Source: Cylicocyclus nassatus
Taxonomy: Eukaryota > Nematoda > Chromadorea > Rhabditida > Strongylidae
DNA: 64,000 nt
Assembly (NCBI GenBank): GCA_958299035.1
Contig: CATQJL010000316.1
Span: 16,531,676-16,595,675, forward strand
Direction of reading: 5' to 3'
Below the pieces are notes generated by a model. That model worked only from the letters and a program-made list of their open reading frames with translations, ran no database searches and was not told where the DNA came from. The translations under genes were made by a program, and so were the position numbers. Positions 11,200-22,150 of the stretch are shown here, one piece after another (the first letter of the stretch is position 1; each line of letters starts with the position of its first letter).

Positions 11200-11815
11200 A
11201 CCAAACACTGCAAAACACTACAGAATACTGAAATTTCAAACACTCGGTCATTATTACCGCTGGCATTACACAATAAATATGCGATTTTGGATTCAAGATG
11301 AAGTTTTTGGAAACTACGGTACGTCAATGCGTACTCCTGAAATTGAGAAATATCACAGATTTGGTTCGTCTTGGCAAAAAAAAGTGTCAGAAGGAGGAGA
11401 AAAAGTTGAATAGAATGGTGACTAAAGTGTTTGGCATTTTGTGTTCTACGAGGTTAAAATAGGCTGAATGCGAATTTGGTCACTTCAAAAAACAAATCAT
11501 AGAAATTCTGAAAGACAAGCCACAGGGCTACAAAAGGTTGCTTTTGTTGGCAAAAGGTTTACAATATGTGCTGGTTATTAGAGCTCCCCCGCAAGTCTCA
11601 TACAAAATTTTGGAATTGACGAAAGCTGGACATGGTAAAAACGAATGGTTGCATTTTCCAGCGAACATTTTATCACTCTCTAAACGAAACACAATGAAAG
11701 TTTAGCAGCTGGAAAGAGGAAGAAATTTTGCATCGCATACATTTGAAGTGTTTGTTTATCTTCATTCAAACGTGTGATGGATTGAAAAAACTGACACACT
11801 TTTGAACCGACCTAA
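11200..11815. mobile_element. Mariner-type M-b element, right part only
   Basis: It ends TTTTGAACCGACCTAA followed by TA (11816-11817), the inverse of the left end of the element at 40770 (TTAGGTCGGTCCACTCG). Inward words GCATCGCATACATTT, GGACATGGTAAAAACGAATGG and AGAGGAAGAAATTTTG match the arms of the M-b copies at 40770, 45250 and 51578. I cannot find a left terminus; it is probably truncated near the large inverted-arm element. Confidence 0.55.
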
Positions 11816-11817
11816 TA

Positions 11818-12641
11818 TTTTAGAAAAATCAGGCACTAGTGTGTCGTACAGTATTTTTCAACTTGTGTGTCAGCATTTGCCTTGTTGTCGTTGGAGTGTG
11901 GCCGACGGCATTGACGACATCGGCCCGCTTGACTTCTCGAAGTCTGCGGATCGCGGCTTGTTTTCACTTCTGTATCTTTTTCCTTGAATTTGTTGTGCCG
12001 ATACATTTTGCCTATAGCTTCAAGTCTTTGCGCTTGATTGATGTTCGTGACAGCTTCAGATTGGTGTGACCTAGCGAATGCTCGTATTCGACCAATTCTC
12101 GAAGAACGCATCGATTATTTTCCATTTTGTTTCTAAAAATCCAACTGACATTATATTTGTAGATTATCACATAATCTATAAAATGAAAAAACCACATACA
12201 CAACTCAAAAAGTTATAAACAAAGTTGCAAAACTTATGTGCCAACCTAACAAGAGGTGAATAAATACTAATCGCGAAAGCACTTTGAGGACAGAGAAGTG
12301 GCATATAAAAGTAAAAGGGGAAGCGCATGTAGTATGAAAGTGGAGCGTAATAGTGAGTTTGATTATAAAAGTGGGGCCGAACGAAGCCGTTATCCTAACT
12401 ATACGATATGACTGGCTCGATTTGCGATGGTTTCCCAAAATAATGTTTGGCAGACCCATTTTGAAGTCCAAAATTTTTACGAGCTAGTAACTTTAATGAA
12501 CTATTTCATCTTGAAGCAACTAAAACTAGTGGTGAAAAGTCAGAAATATTGATGCCATTTTGCAGCGAATATACGAAGGAGTGCCAGTCAAGGAAGCGCA
12601 AAAAGAAGCCCGCATCTTTTTTTGCAGTTAATTTATTAGCA
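11818..12641. other. Unassigned region with an M-a end fragment
   Basis: At about 12205-12247, GTTGCAAAACTTATGTGCCAACCTAA is a right-end remnant of the M-a mariner-type subfamily without a partner arm. The overlapping opposite-strand frames at 11836-12111 show no motif. Otherwise nothing is recognised. Confidence 0.4.
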
Positions 12642-13305
12642 TTAGGATGAAAACTAAGTCTTGCAACTCACTAGCTAATCTTGCTTCCTTTTGATATAAA
12701 GCACTCAAGTTTTGCCAATGTGTAGGTTATGACGTAAGCAACAAGCAGAGCAGCTGTTCCGCCAAGGCTTTTTTGAAGGATTACTGTAGCTTTACGGTAT
12801 TAGGTCTCGCCCTAGACAATGAAGAAGACGTTAATTTAACATAGTAATAAATTACACGTGTTTAGCAGGCCGAAGAAACTCACTATTGAAGTCTTCGCGG
12901 ATGATAACGTTCCGACTCCCTAGTCATCATTGGTTGCCCCCACCAGCCTTGCGTACTTCAACTTCGTGAGGGCGCTAGAATTCGACTTGTCTTTCAATTC
13001 TATTCCTTTCCTACTGAGCCAAATGAGTCAACCTCAAGCAATGATCCACATAAAGTTATGGATTATTATGCATGATTTGGGTCACGAACGGCTTCATTTT
13101 CGCTTATAACCTCATAAATCCTTGGAAGCTTACTATTTTTGGAAATATGTTTGTAAATTTTGTTTTCAAAAATCAAACTTTTCATGCAATACATGCTTTG
13201 TGCTGTAGCACACAATGAGATCTACATATAGCCAAAGTTTGAGTGTGACATGTTCAAGGAGAGCAAAGTGATGAGAGCAGTTGCAAAATTTAGTTTCTAA
13301 CCTTA
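12642..13305. mobile_element. Mariner-type M-a element, diverged copy
   Basis: The left end TTAGGATGAAAACTAAGTCTTGCAAC and the right end GTTGCAAAATTTAGTTTCTAACC are inverted and match the termini of the better preserved copies at 41719 and 61589. ACTCAAGTTTTGCCAATGTG near the left mirrors CAAAGTTTGAGTGTGACATG near the right. The TA flanks are not clean. At 664 bp the copy is internally deleted relative to the 810-bp members. Confidence 0.6.
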
Positions 13306-13313
13306 TATTTCAG

Positions 13314-13571
13314 TTCTCGCAAGTCACCGTACGAGGTGAGACTTGTCCTCATTTGTTTAATATAAGTCGCTTTCGTTGCATTAAATGTGCGCCGAAAGAC
13401 TGTCCTAGGATTTTCAAGCCTAAGGCATACTTCCAGCGATCCCGTCTTTACGATTTTCGATCGCTGCGATTAAACTGCTTGGACGACGGTTACTGCGTGA
13501 AAATCGCTCATCGTTTAATTACCGGACATACCCAAAGCGATTTCGTAGACGCTCGTTTCACACCATTATAA
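13314..13571 (+). CDS. Candidate terminal exon, Cys-rich, function unknown
   Basis: A consensus-like 3' splice site (TTATATTTCAG) ends at 13313 and is followed by 85 open codons and a TAA. The predicted peptide begins FSQVTVRGETCPHLF. It has cysteines at residues 11, 22, 25, 30, 55 and 61, with CIKC and KDC spacing, and basic/aromatic runs (YFQRSRLYDFR). I recognise no family. GC content and codon variety are higher than in the flanking repeats, and the acceptor lies just outside the right end of an M-a element, as if that element occupied the upstream intron. Against it: no upstream exon is identified, and a 26-base stretch (13408-13433) recurs with three changes at 8205-8233, so part may be repeat. 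Confidence 0.3.
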   Translation, partial: FSQVTVRGETCPHLFNISRFRCIKCAPKDCPRIFKPKAYFQRSRLYDFRSLRLNCLDDGYCVKIAHRLITGHTQSDFVDARFTPL

Positions 13572-13897
13572 GCACTTTTGGAAAATTCGCACTATATAAT
13601 TGTTTGAAGTGCATTTAAGAAAATCCGAAGAGAAATGGCGCCATATGTTTTAACGTTACATCAAACGCGAAAGAATATGGATTTACACGTATCCCGGTAT
13701 ATACCGACGTTCTTTTACCAATGCAAGTCGACATTTGCAATAAAATCGACAACTAGTTCGTGAAGTTTTGAGTCTTTAGCCATTGGTAGGCATATACGTT
13801 AGCTTTATAACAGTAAGGCCATGCTTTTGGCTTTGTAAATAAAATTTTTGAGTGTATACTTCAACAACGAGCTCTTGTCTGCCAATCTGCGAACGAT
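13572..13897. other. Unassigned spacer
   Basis: Sequence after the candidate stop codon contains no clear AATAAA signal (AATAAAAT occurs at about 13840) and no repeat partner. Confidence 0.3.
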
Positions 13898-14154
13898 TAT
13901 ACATATCGTCCCTTCCACAGATCGTGCTACCCTTGGTCTGCGTCTCAAACCTGCCACGTGTGGCTAACATGTTGGTAACGTGGCAACAACATGTTTGCAA
14001 CATGCCCCAACATGTTGGCAGAACATTTTGGCCACGCCAACATGCTGCTGCATGTTGCCAACGTGTTGCCGCCAACGTTGCCAATGTGTTAGTCACACGT
14101 GGCACGTCCGCGACGCCACAAGTGTAGCATGATCTGTGGAGGGGACGATATATA
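13898..14154. repeat. Foldback built of AACATGTTGGC words
   Basis: Outer arms TATACATATCGTCCCTTCCACAG and its inverse at 14133-14154 enclose CCACGTGTGGCTAACATG / GTTAGTCACACGTGG. Inside them lie several 10-12-base palindromic words (AACATGTTGG, CAACATG, AACGTGTTGCC, AACGTTGCC). The central part is therefore both tandem and inverted. The open frames on both strands over this stretch are consequences of the symmetry. Class unknown. Confidence 0.7.
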
Positions 14155-14224
14155 CCTGAGCAGCCGATATTGCAGCTCTGCTTCAGAAATTATATCAAAA
14201 ACATCCGAGATTTGATCACATTTA

Positions 14225-14948
14225 TTAGCATGGAAACTAAGTTTTGCAACTGCTTTCATAACTTGACTCTCTTTAGATGTGGCCCATTCAAACTTTGGCA
14301 ATATATACAACGCAGTGTGTGTTAGGACTGCGCACAACTGTTCGGATTTTGAATGCGAATTAGGAAAATTCCAGGCACTTTTCGAAAACTAATAAATTTT
14401 GAGGATTTTGCCTTACTCAAATCAGCAAGAAAAAATGAAATTTAACAACATGTCGGGAATTGGCGCACTCACGAAATTAAGCGAATCTGCTATACGCAAG
14501 GGTGCTGGAGACAGCAGTCAATGATCGGGGCGTCAGAAGCTCAGGATTCGCTGAGACTACACATAGTAAGTTTATTTGGCCTGCCAAACACGAATATCAT
14601 AAACACTTGGTAAATTAACATAACGCCTCTTTCCTTGTTTAAGGTGAGATCCTATATTGTAAACCTACAAAGTAATTTTACAAAAAAGCCCTTTTCACGC
14701 AACTTCAGTATCGTTTTCGTGAGCATGTTGGATAACCCCACTATGCCAAGTTTCAGCCAAATCTCTCAATTTTTTAAATTTCCCCTTTCCATATACCCAC
14801 CGTAATTTTAATGCGACGTCAGAATTTGGCAGAGCAGCACCTGCTCTTGCAGATTACGCCGTGACCTGAACAATGACAAAATTCGAGTGCGCCGGGTTGA
14901 GAAAGAAAAAATTATTGAACGAGTTGCAAAACTTAGTTTCCAACCTAA
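14225..14948. mobile_element. Mariner-type M-a element, diverged copy
   Basis: It begins TTAGCATGGAAACTAAGTTTTGCAACTG after a TA (14223-14224) and ends GCAAAACTTAGTTTCCAACCTAA, with TG in place of the expected TA. Interior words CGAATATCATAAACACTTGG, CCTTGTTTAAGGTGAGATCC and CCAAGTTTCAGCCAAATC are the counterparts of those in the 41719 and 61589 copies. 724 bp; no coding sequence. Confidence 0.75.
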
Positions 14949-15168
14949 TGTTTGTTATTAAAAACAAGGACAGGAGAAGAAGTGAATTGCGAGAACAGTG
15001 AATGGTAGCACAGAGGGTGATGTAACAAATAAGAAGCATTCCATACTGTGTAGTACGAGCGTGCTGTTTCTAATTATTAGTGTGAAATATTCGATGACCA
15101 TGCTTTCATGCAGAGAGTTCTTGCATGAGATGATATAGTTCTAAATGAGATTCGCATTTGCAAAAATA

Positions 15169-15417
15169 TTAGGTTGTCTCAAAGTTCGTTCGCACCATTT
15201 TCAAAAAACCATAACTTCTTTGCCTCATAACGATTTTGCGCAGTTTAAATTTTATTAGAAAGCGCAAGGCATGTGGTTTTCAAAAGCTCCCTAGGGAGCA
15301 TTTGGAAACTACATTCCTTACGCTTTCTAATAAAATTTAAACTGCGCAAAATCGTTATGAGGCAAAGAAGTTATGATTTTTTGAAAATGGTGCGAACGAA
15401 CTTTCGGGACAACCTAA
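15169..15417. mobile_element. Near-perfect palindromic mariner-type element
   Basis: TTAGGTTGTCTCAAAGTTCG at the left and CGAACTTTCGGGACAACCTAA at the right are flanked by TA on each side (15167-15168, 15418-15419). The two halves are almost exact inverse copies down to a central AGCTCCCTAGGGAGC. The whole 249 bp would fold into one hairpin of about 120 bp. High arm identity suggests recent activity or arm homogenisation. Confidence 0.9.
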
Positions 15418-15419
15418 TA

Positions 15420-16137
15420 TAAAACCATCTCACAAAGAAAAAAAACCTATTCGCATTTGCAAAAAAGTACGAAGCACCTAACAAAAAAAAACTTAAGTTT
15501 TAACTCTTTAGGCGAAAAACTGGTGGGAGTCCGCTCTGCAACGATTCGTACCGTTTCGCAGTTTGCGTCTCTTCATTCTGATTTATTTCACTGAGCCAGT
15601 GGCGGTGCGGACGCGCTGTTCCTCTTGAAATGCTCACCTACTCCAAATTGAAAAGACTGCAAGTTCTCAGATTCAGCCTGAAACTGAGTTCCTGGCGCGA
15701 AGCAATAATACAACCTAAAATTTTGGATCTTAAATCCCAGCAGATTTCCGCCTGGGTGATAGAGGTGTGGTGGAGACTGGTCACCCTAAACCTCCAGACC
15801 CACTCCGGGTGGTTGATGTTCCCCCGCGCCGAGAAATTAGCCCTCGAACAGGCGCGTGCTCGGACCCCTTTGCTTGTCTGCTGGCGCGGAAACTCACGGC
15901 CGTTCCCGCATTGTGCGTGCTACCCAAAAAAAAACTACCAGCAACAAAGCTCTCGTGCCGAAGCCTGTCAACTTTCCAAGAAAAATCTTGTTCGAACTGC
16001 TCTGGTAAGCGCCACAAAATCGGCTTTTTCACCCCGAGCTCAAATTCGGGTTCCACGTGTCGAAAATGTCTAAAATATGCAGAGAAAAGGAAGTGCAGAA
16101 TTTTCCGGGGCACTGCCTTTAAGCAGGGTTCATAATG
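15420..16137. other. GC-richer unassigned region
   Basis: Three overlapping open frames of 110-147 codons lie on both strands at 15630-16135, caused by a locally GC-rich, stop-poor stretch. None shows a motif or consistent splice sites. The region ends GGGGCACTGCCTTTAA at about 16126, which resembles the right terminus of the TTAA element at 44238-44684, so it may hold a degraded relative; no left end was found. Confidence 0.35.
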
Positions 16138-17909
16138 TTCCAGAACTTACGAATCACTATGTACCCGAACTTACATGTCGCTAATGGTGACTTTGAACAC
16201 CAGATATAAACCGAGAGTATCGCATTCACCAAGAGTCATAAATTCACCAGCTGCCGGCGACAAGGCGATTTGAGACATATTTTTAAAACTCAGTTGCAAA
16301 AAACATAAATTATCCAGAATTTGTGTGTTCTACCAATTTATGCATTGCTGTTAAGATAAATTATGGAATCGCTGCGAAGCTGTTCGGTTGTGTTTCCTAG
16401 CAAATTCATGAGCGCTGCCCTCTCCCTCAAGTTTTGAGTGAACGTTTGAATTCAATTCAATTGTCTAAACTTATGTTGCAGTGTGCAAGCGACTCCACCT
16501 CAAATTGAGGTACATATGTTGTTGATAATTACGCGATCCTCTTAGTTTGATAAGTATTTCGTTCCTTAGTAATAGAATTCCAAACTCTTATCCTATTCAT
16601 GGAGATGTGGCGTGTTAGGCTATTTCAAAGCGGTGAGAAGCAGCGCCAGGCACGAGGAGGACAAATGTCGGACTGGAGGTCGTTTTGGATGGAAATCAAT
16701 GGGGATATCGTGATTGTAAATGTACATTTACATGTACATACACTACAAGTCGCTACACAACTGACATGCAAAAACGCGATCTTGCTCGCGAGTTATCTTC
16801 AAAAATCCAAATTTCATTGGGTTGTAATCAAATGATTAGGTTGCATCGCACACATAGGCGCGATATGATCAAAAAATATCGAAGTATTAACGGACATGGA
16901 CCAGGAGGAGCATGGTGCTTAGCATTGGGGATACATTATGTGGCTGAAAAAATTTGGGAAGTTTTTTATTTCCAAAAATATCCCACTATCACAAAATGTT
17001 GAAATGGCTCGTTTGCAACGCACAATGACGGAAGAAATTACGTGAATAAAGAGTGTGCCGGACTTTTTTTAGAATAAGTAAGGCAATTGCCCACCCAATG
17101 CCCACCTGAGACAGGCAAAACTTTTTCACATCAATTTTCAAGATTTCCACATAACTTTCTTTTACACCTATAATTTAGTGTTTAGTAACAATTCCAAAAC
17201 TTCTCCTCTACTCCTTGTTAGGATCTGGAGTAGCAATGAGCCGTCCCTTTGAGAAAGGTGCGCTCTGATCGAACGACCTACGCAGCTGGTGAAATCAAGT
17301 GGAAAATTGGTAGTGACAAAGGCGAAGTCATTTTACCGATGCCAACTTGCTACCCTCCTTCTGGGCCGTGTTGAAAAGCAGTTGCATTGCAGACTAATGG
17401 TATTAGCACGACGGTGAGTGCTTTGCAAAAGCGCGCTAAAGTGATGAGCGCCACTGCGACGCGGCCTGAGTCTGCTCTCGTTTAGCGTAAACAGGTGCTA
17501 CTCATACGACAGAGGATGGCTAATTTTGATAATACCACCGAAGATTCCCAAAACTCCCATTTTTCTTCGAAGGCATTCAACTTCTACACAACAAAAATTT
17601 GATAGAACCTGAGAACCTTTCTGCCAACCTTTTTGTCCCTTTTTGTGCTCATCTCGTTTGTGATACATTGTTGAAATCTCAGAGTAGCGAAAATTCCGAT
17701 TCACTACAGCACACGTATATGTGGTAGCCTCGTAGTTGCTTAATAGACCTCCGTTTGTCTACTATAAACATGCTTACACTTCCTTAAGAATTCCTTCAAC
17801 ACCCTATAACGTACACGTTGAATTCTTGGAGACTATATGTGACTTTAAGAGGAATGGCAATAGCAAGTTTTGAAGCATAAGAATTCCAGCTTTGGTCAGT
17901 GTGTTATCA
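16138..17909. other. Unassigned region
   Basis: No repeat partner or recognised gene. The frame at 16685-17002 (105 codons) has ordinary composition but no motif, and overlaps another frame at 16599-16835. A self-complementary AAATGTACATTTACATGTACAT lies near 16720. Confidence 0.35.
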
Positions 17910-18158
17910 TCTATATATATATAAAACTCAAAAATTGTCAGTTTGGAGGGTATGTGCGTTATAGAAACGCGCGCCACTCAACCGATTTAGCTGAAACTTT
18001 GCACACATATGTTTTCGACCCTTGCGCAGATGATAGGCTACTTTTTGTGGCGATTCGTTGGGTCCTTTTATCGATTTATTGATTTGTTTACATTTCCCTA
18101 AGGAATTGAAGGGTTATCATGTTCAATCAAGCATTTTCCATACTCATGTAAAAGAGGG
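17910..18158 (+). mobile_element. Helitron 5' fragment, subfamily 1
   Basis: Starts TCTATATATATATAAAACTC after a host A (17909), identical in form to the intact Helitron at 54617. It continues through the conserved AGGCTACTTTTTGTGGCGATTCG, GGGTCCTTTTATCGATTTATTG and ACTCATGTAAAAGAG blocks. The element breaks off there and family B sequence follows, so the 3' half is missing. Confidence 0.7.
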
Positions 18159-18160
18159 CG

Positions 18161-18174
18161 GGTGTGTGTGTGGG

Positions 18175-18236
<62 letters not shown>
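18161..18236 (+). repeat. GT dinucleotide microsatellite
   Basis: A nearly pure GT run of about 60 bases (18177-18236) is preceded by a shorter interrupted GT patch. It lies at the 5' side of a family B copy, where the other copies have short GTGTGTCTGTGTGT runs, so it expanded from an element-borne seed. It creates long repetitive frames on both strands that are not genes. Confidence 0.95.
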
Positions 18237-18239
<3 letters not shown>

Positions 18240-18905
18240 GAAATCTGTAGAGCATAAGCCGGTGGTCAACCACCTAAGCTCAAATTTTGCACCCATACTA
18301 CCCGCATGGAAATCCAACATGCAAAAGCATGAGCAAATTGTTTGAGTATATTCCTCATAAACTGCGCCAAACGGATCCACTTGGCTTCTGACCCGCAAAA
18401 TTGGGCCCGTATTTTCACTTTTTCCACAGTCATCGTAGTGTTTGGCAAGTAAAAGTGCAAGCTATAAACCTGTCCCAAAAATGTGATCAAAAGTCTTCTA
18501 CTGTACAAAAACGACGACAAAAAGAAAGGGTTGCGTAAATTGTTAATTTGCCAAGGTTTTACCTGAGTTTGACGGGATTTTTGCGCGATGTAGCTCAGTA
18601 ATTACTGTTTTTATGGAGACTACCAAACGCGATGAAAAACTCAAGAACCTATTCAATTTTGCGTTTGTTCTTTTGCAAACAAGTTTCATCCACGCAAAAT
18701 CACCGATTTCACACAAAAAGCTTTGATGAGTACTAGTTTACACTTTGTGATATTTGGCATTGCGCGGTGAGTTTCAGTGATCAATATGCAAGGATAAGTA
18801 GAGCATCCATAAGTAGGATAAGTGGAGCATCCATAAGTAGGATAAGTAGAGCATCCAGATAGTCGAATCAGTGCGAGCCTCTGCGAAGCAGAGGTGACAC
18901 TGATT
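18162..18905 (+). repeat. Family B element, copy 1
   Basis: After the GT run it carries TTACGAAATCTGTAGAGC, CTAAGCTCAAATTTTGCA, CCAACATGCAAAAGCATGAG, AAACGGATCCACTTGGCTTCTG and AAATCACCGATTTCAC. All are shared in order with the copies at 52160 and 55654. It ends in a two-tier hairpin at 18866-18905. A 24-bp tandem repeat lies just before the hairpin. There is no coding frame and no poly-A tail, so the mode of spread is unknown. Confidence 0.65.
18791..18857 (+). repeat. 24-bp tandem repeat, 2.8 units
   Basis: AGGATAAGTAGAGCATCC plus ATAAGT is repeated at 18791, 18815 and 18839 with one substitution in unit 2. It belongs to the 3' part of family B copy 1; copy 3 has only a single related stretch there (GATAGTAGAG). 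Confidence 0.85.
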
Positions 18906-19274
18906 ATCCAATAAGCTCAACATTGATTTGAGTCTTTTGGTGGCGGATAAAAAACAAAAAAGTGGTTAGCGTATAGACCTAAATCGGTAGCGGTTTTTGC
19001 GAAATATAAGGAGATTTGCGAATGGATCTTTTCAAATCTCGAAACTTTTACCTTAATCTATAATGGTGAAAGGCGATAACTAGAAAAGCTACAGTCCATG
19101 CTGACAAAGTCCTTTGATATGACACTTCGAACACTAGAGTCATTAAGGCAGGATATTGATTACTATACAGTGCGTTTTTTAACCTTATTGCACATAAATT
19201 GTTGCTGTCAAGTACTTTTTTTTGAAAAGAAAAACAATTAAACAACTGCTGCCATATATCAGACAAACTATGAC
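18906..19274. other. Unassigned spacer
   Basis: No gene, RNA or repeat recognised. Confidence 0.3.
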
Positions 19275-19657
19275 TATGCTTTTAAACCCGTTTCGTGCAA
19301 ATGGACACAGCAGCTTTCCTAATACAGATGGGCAGGATAATTAATTGAAACATGCGCATTATGAATAAGTTGAGCTCTACTGCTAGACAAAAAAAACCAC
19401 TCAGAGGCGCGAACGCACTATAACTCAAGTCATGACTGGCATTTTGCTATACAACTGTAGGGCGCTGTATGCTTTTAAACCCGTTTCGTGCAAATGGACA
19501 CAGCAGCTTTCCTAATACAGATGGGCAGGATAATTAATTGAAACATGCGCATTATGAATAAGTTGAGCTCTACTGCTAGACAAAAAAAACCACTCAGAGG
19601 CGCGAACGCACTATAACTCAAGTCATGACTGGCATTTTGCTATACAACTGTAGGGCG
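19275..19657 (+). repeat. Exact tandem duplication, about 190 bp
   Basis: Bases 19275-19464 recur at 19468-19657 without a visible difference, offset by 193 bp with a 3-base joint. The unit holds CCCGTTTCGTGCAAATGG, GATGGGCAGGATAATT and CACTCAGAGGCGCGAACG, and no gene. Exact identity means a very recent duplication or an assembly artefact. Confidence 0.9.
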
Positions 19658-20054
19658 TGCGGTTCCGAACGATGATAGCAGTGGTATGGAGCATGCGTCG
19701 CGTGCGCGCCCATTAGACTAAGCGCATCTTTGTTCTGCAGAAGTTTACTTGAGTATGGCTGTGACCAGTACCAATATGATAGTACTGTTATAATGTCACT
19801 ATATTAGTTTCACACGTTCATTATAGGAAACGCAAAAAGTAATGCAGAAGATCTATAACCACTTGAAGGATGCCTTCATTGAGACGATCAATGAGAAACA
19901 TCACTGGAGCAGCAAAATAAAAAAGGTGCCATTATTGTGTATATTTCTCAGCTTTTCAGCTAAAAATGTATCTGCATGGTTTTTGAGAGGCGCTTCTATG
20001 TTAACGGCATTGTAACCGTCGGCTGGTTAGCTGTGTTAGCTTACAGCTGTGTTA
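19658..20054. other. Unassigned spacer
   Basis: No recognised feature apart from a short GC patch near 19690 (GCATGCGTCGCGTGCGCGC). Confidence 0.3.
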
Positions 20055-21003
20055 TTAGGTTGTCAAGAAAATAATGTCCGTTTTTATTTGCTTGCTTTAA
20101 CAAAGCAATCAAACTCAACCCAACAAAGGGTAAGGGGTACTGTTCGATAGAGCAAAGCAAGCTCTACAAGATAGCGCTCATGTCTTTGCGCCATGCTCGA
20201 TCCACGGAGAGTTCGAACTCAAAATCTAACGATTTCCAAATGCCCAAAAAATCGAAAAAAATCAGATCTTCGTCGAAATAATTTCTACGGACCTCCCACT
20301 CGCTCACATCAATACTATCGATATCTGATATCCATATGTGCGATTGCCGTATTTTTTCCTTGACTAGAAACTGAGAAAACAAAAATTTCCCTGATTTTCT
20401 CAAAGCAATGCTGAGCCGTTTTTGCATATGTAGTTCTATACTACGAGCCTAGGTAAGCATAACTGTAGGTTTTCAGCCTATTTCGAGCGGTGCTTTTCGA
20501 GAAATGTCGATTTTAGCACTGAAACTAAAACGAAAAAATCCGAATTCGTTATTTTTCGAAAACTACCGCTTGGAATGGGCTGAAAATCTACAGTTATGCT
20601 TACCTAGGCTTGTAGTATAGAACTACATATGCAAAAACGGCTCAGCATTGCTTTGAGAAAATCAGGAAAATTTTCGTTTTCTCAGTTTCTAGTCAAGGAA
20701 GAAATACGACAATCGCACATATATGGATATCAGATATCGATAGTATTGATGTGAGCGAGTGGGAGGTCCGTAGAAATTATTTGGACAAAGATCTGATTTT
20801 TTTCGATTTTTTGGGCATTTGGAAATCTTTAGATTTTGAGTTCGAACTCTCCGTGGATCGAGCATGGCGCAAAAACATGAGCGCCATCTTGTAGAGCTTG
20901 CTTTGCTCTATCGAACAGTACCCCTTAATCTTTGTTGGGTTGAGTCTGGTTGCTTTGTTAAAGCAAGCAAATAAAAACGGACATTATTTTCTTGACAACC
21001 TAA
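20055..21003. mobile_element. Giant palindromic mariner-type element, M-c
   Basis: Ends TTAGGTTGTCAAGAAAATAA and its inverse, with TA on both sides (20053-20054, 21004-21005). The arms are about 410 bp each and nearly identical. They include CGATAGAGCAAAGCAAGCTC, CTCCGTGGATCGAG, ATATCGATAGTATTGATGTG and TTACCTAGGC. They meet around a spacer of about 110 bp. The long minus-strand frame in the left arm (20164-20427) has a mirrored partner in the right arm, so neither is a gene. No transposase. Confidence 0.9.
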
Positions 21004-21161
21004 TAGAACTAGAAATTTTTCCCAAGTTTGCAGACGTATAGGCCAGAAGCCCGCGCCGCGCTCTGAAAACCAAGGCGCGGAGCGGCTGGAAACGTAGGGT
21101 CCTGACGTGTGATAGGCTATTCACAGGCAAATAGAGGCGCACCTTATTTATCGTAATTTTA

Positions 21162-22127
21162 TTAAGTTGTCCGGAAATTAATGTAGGTTTTGAATTCCAA
21201 CTGCATTAAGTCATATACTTCTTATTTCTAAGTAGGTTGTAAGGTACCGTTCAATAGAGCAAAGCAAGCTCTACCAGATGGCTATCTTGATTTAGCAATA
21301 GCTCTGAACCACAACGAGTTTCGCGCCAAAAACTTAAAACGTTCAAGTGTCCGAAAAATTGAGAAAAATCGTAACTCAATTCATAAAAATCCTATAAAAA
21401 TTCTAACTTGCTCATGTAAACATGTCCACATACAGCATCTATATACGCTGCTGCCATATTTTTTTCTCTGTTAGAAATCAAGAAAACGGGTTTTTTTCGT
21501 GTTTCAAATTTTCGTGCTTTTGCCAAAGTGGTGCTGGGCCGTTCCCACATAAGTAATAGTATTCTACAAGCCTGTACAAGTACAAACATAAATTTCCAGC
21601 TCTCAAGCTTTAGTTCTCAAGAAATTTGAATTTTGGCTTGAACCACATGACTAGGGAAAACTGTATTCGATATTTCTCGAGAACTAAAGCTTGTAGAGAG
21701 CTGGAACTTTACGTTTGTACTTGTACAGGCTTGTAGAATACAATTACTTATGTGGGAACGGCATAGCACCACTTTGGCAAATGCACGAAAATTCCGTTTT
21801 CTTGACTTCTAACAGAGAAAAAATACGGCAACGGCGTATATAGGTGCTCTATGTGGATTATGTTTACGTGAGCAAGTTAGAATTTTTGTAGGATTTTTAT
21901 AAACTAAGTTACGATTTTTCTCTTTTCGGGCTCACTTGAATGTTTTTAGTTTTCGGCGCGAAACTCGTTGTGGATCAGAGCTATTGCTAAATAAAGACAG
22001 CCGTCTGGTAGAGCTTGCTTTGCTCTATCGAACGGTACCTTACAACCTACTTAGAAATAAGAAGTGTATGACCTATTGCAGTAATTCGAAACCTGCATCA
22101 ATTTCCGGACAACCTAATATAAACTTT
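21162..22127. mobile_element. Giant palindromic mariner-type element, M-c, second copy
   Basis: Left TTAAGTTGTCCGGAAATTAA and right TTTCCGGACAACCTAA are flanked by TA (21160-21161, 22128-22129). The arms of about 430 bp share CGATAGAGCAAAGCAAGCTC and the CTTACTTATGTGGGAACGG block with an inverse partner. The GAGCTTGCTTTGCTCTATCG word links it to the copies at 20055 and 35040. It sits only 156 bp from the previous element. 966 bp, no coding sequence. Confidence 0.9.
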
Positions 22128-22150
22128 TGAAGATACTTTTGGGCTAATAC

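Noticed and set aside
15630..16135. Three overlapping open frames of 110-147 codons on both strands
   Set aside because: Stop-poor GC-rich sequence gives all three; none has motifs or splice sites, and the end resembles a TTAA-type element terminus.
16599..17002. Overlapping frames of 78 and 105 codons
   Set aside because: No recognised domain, no splice context, and the two compete for the same DNA.
18058..18398. Long Cys-Val and Thr-His repeat proteins
   Set aside because: Pure translation of the GT microsatellite in different frames.
20164..20427. Minus-strand frame of 87 codons
   Set aside because: It lies in one arm of a giant palindrome and has a mirrored copy in the other arm.
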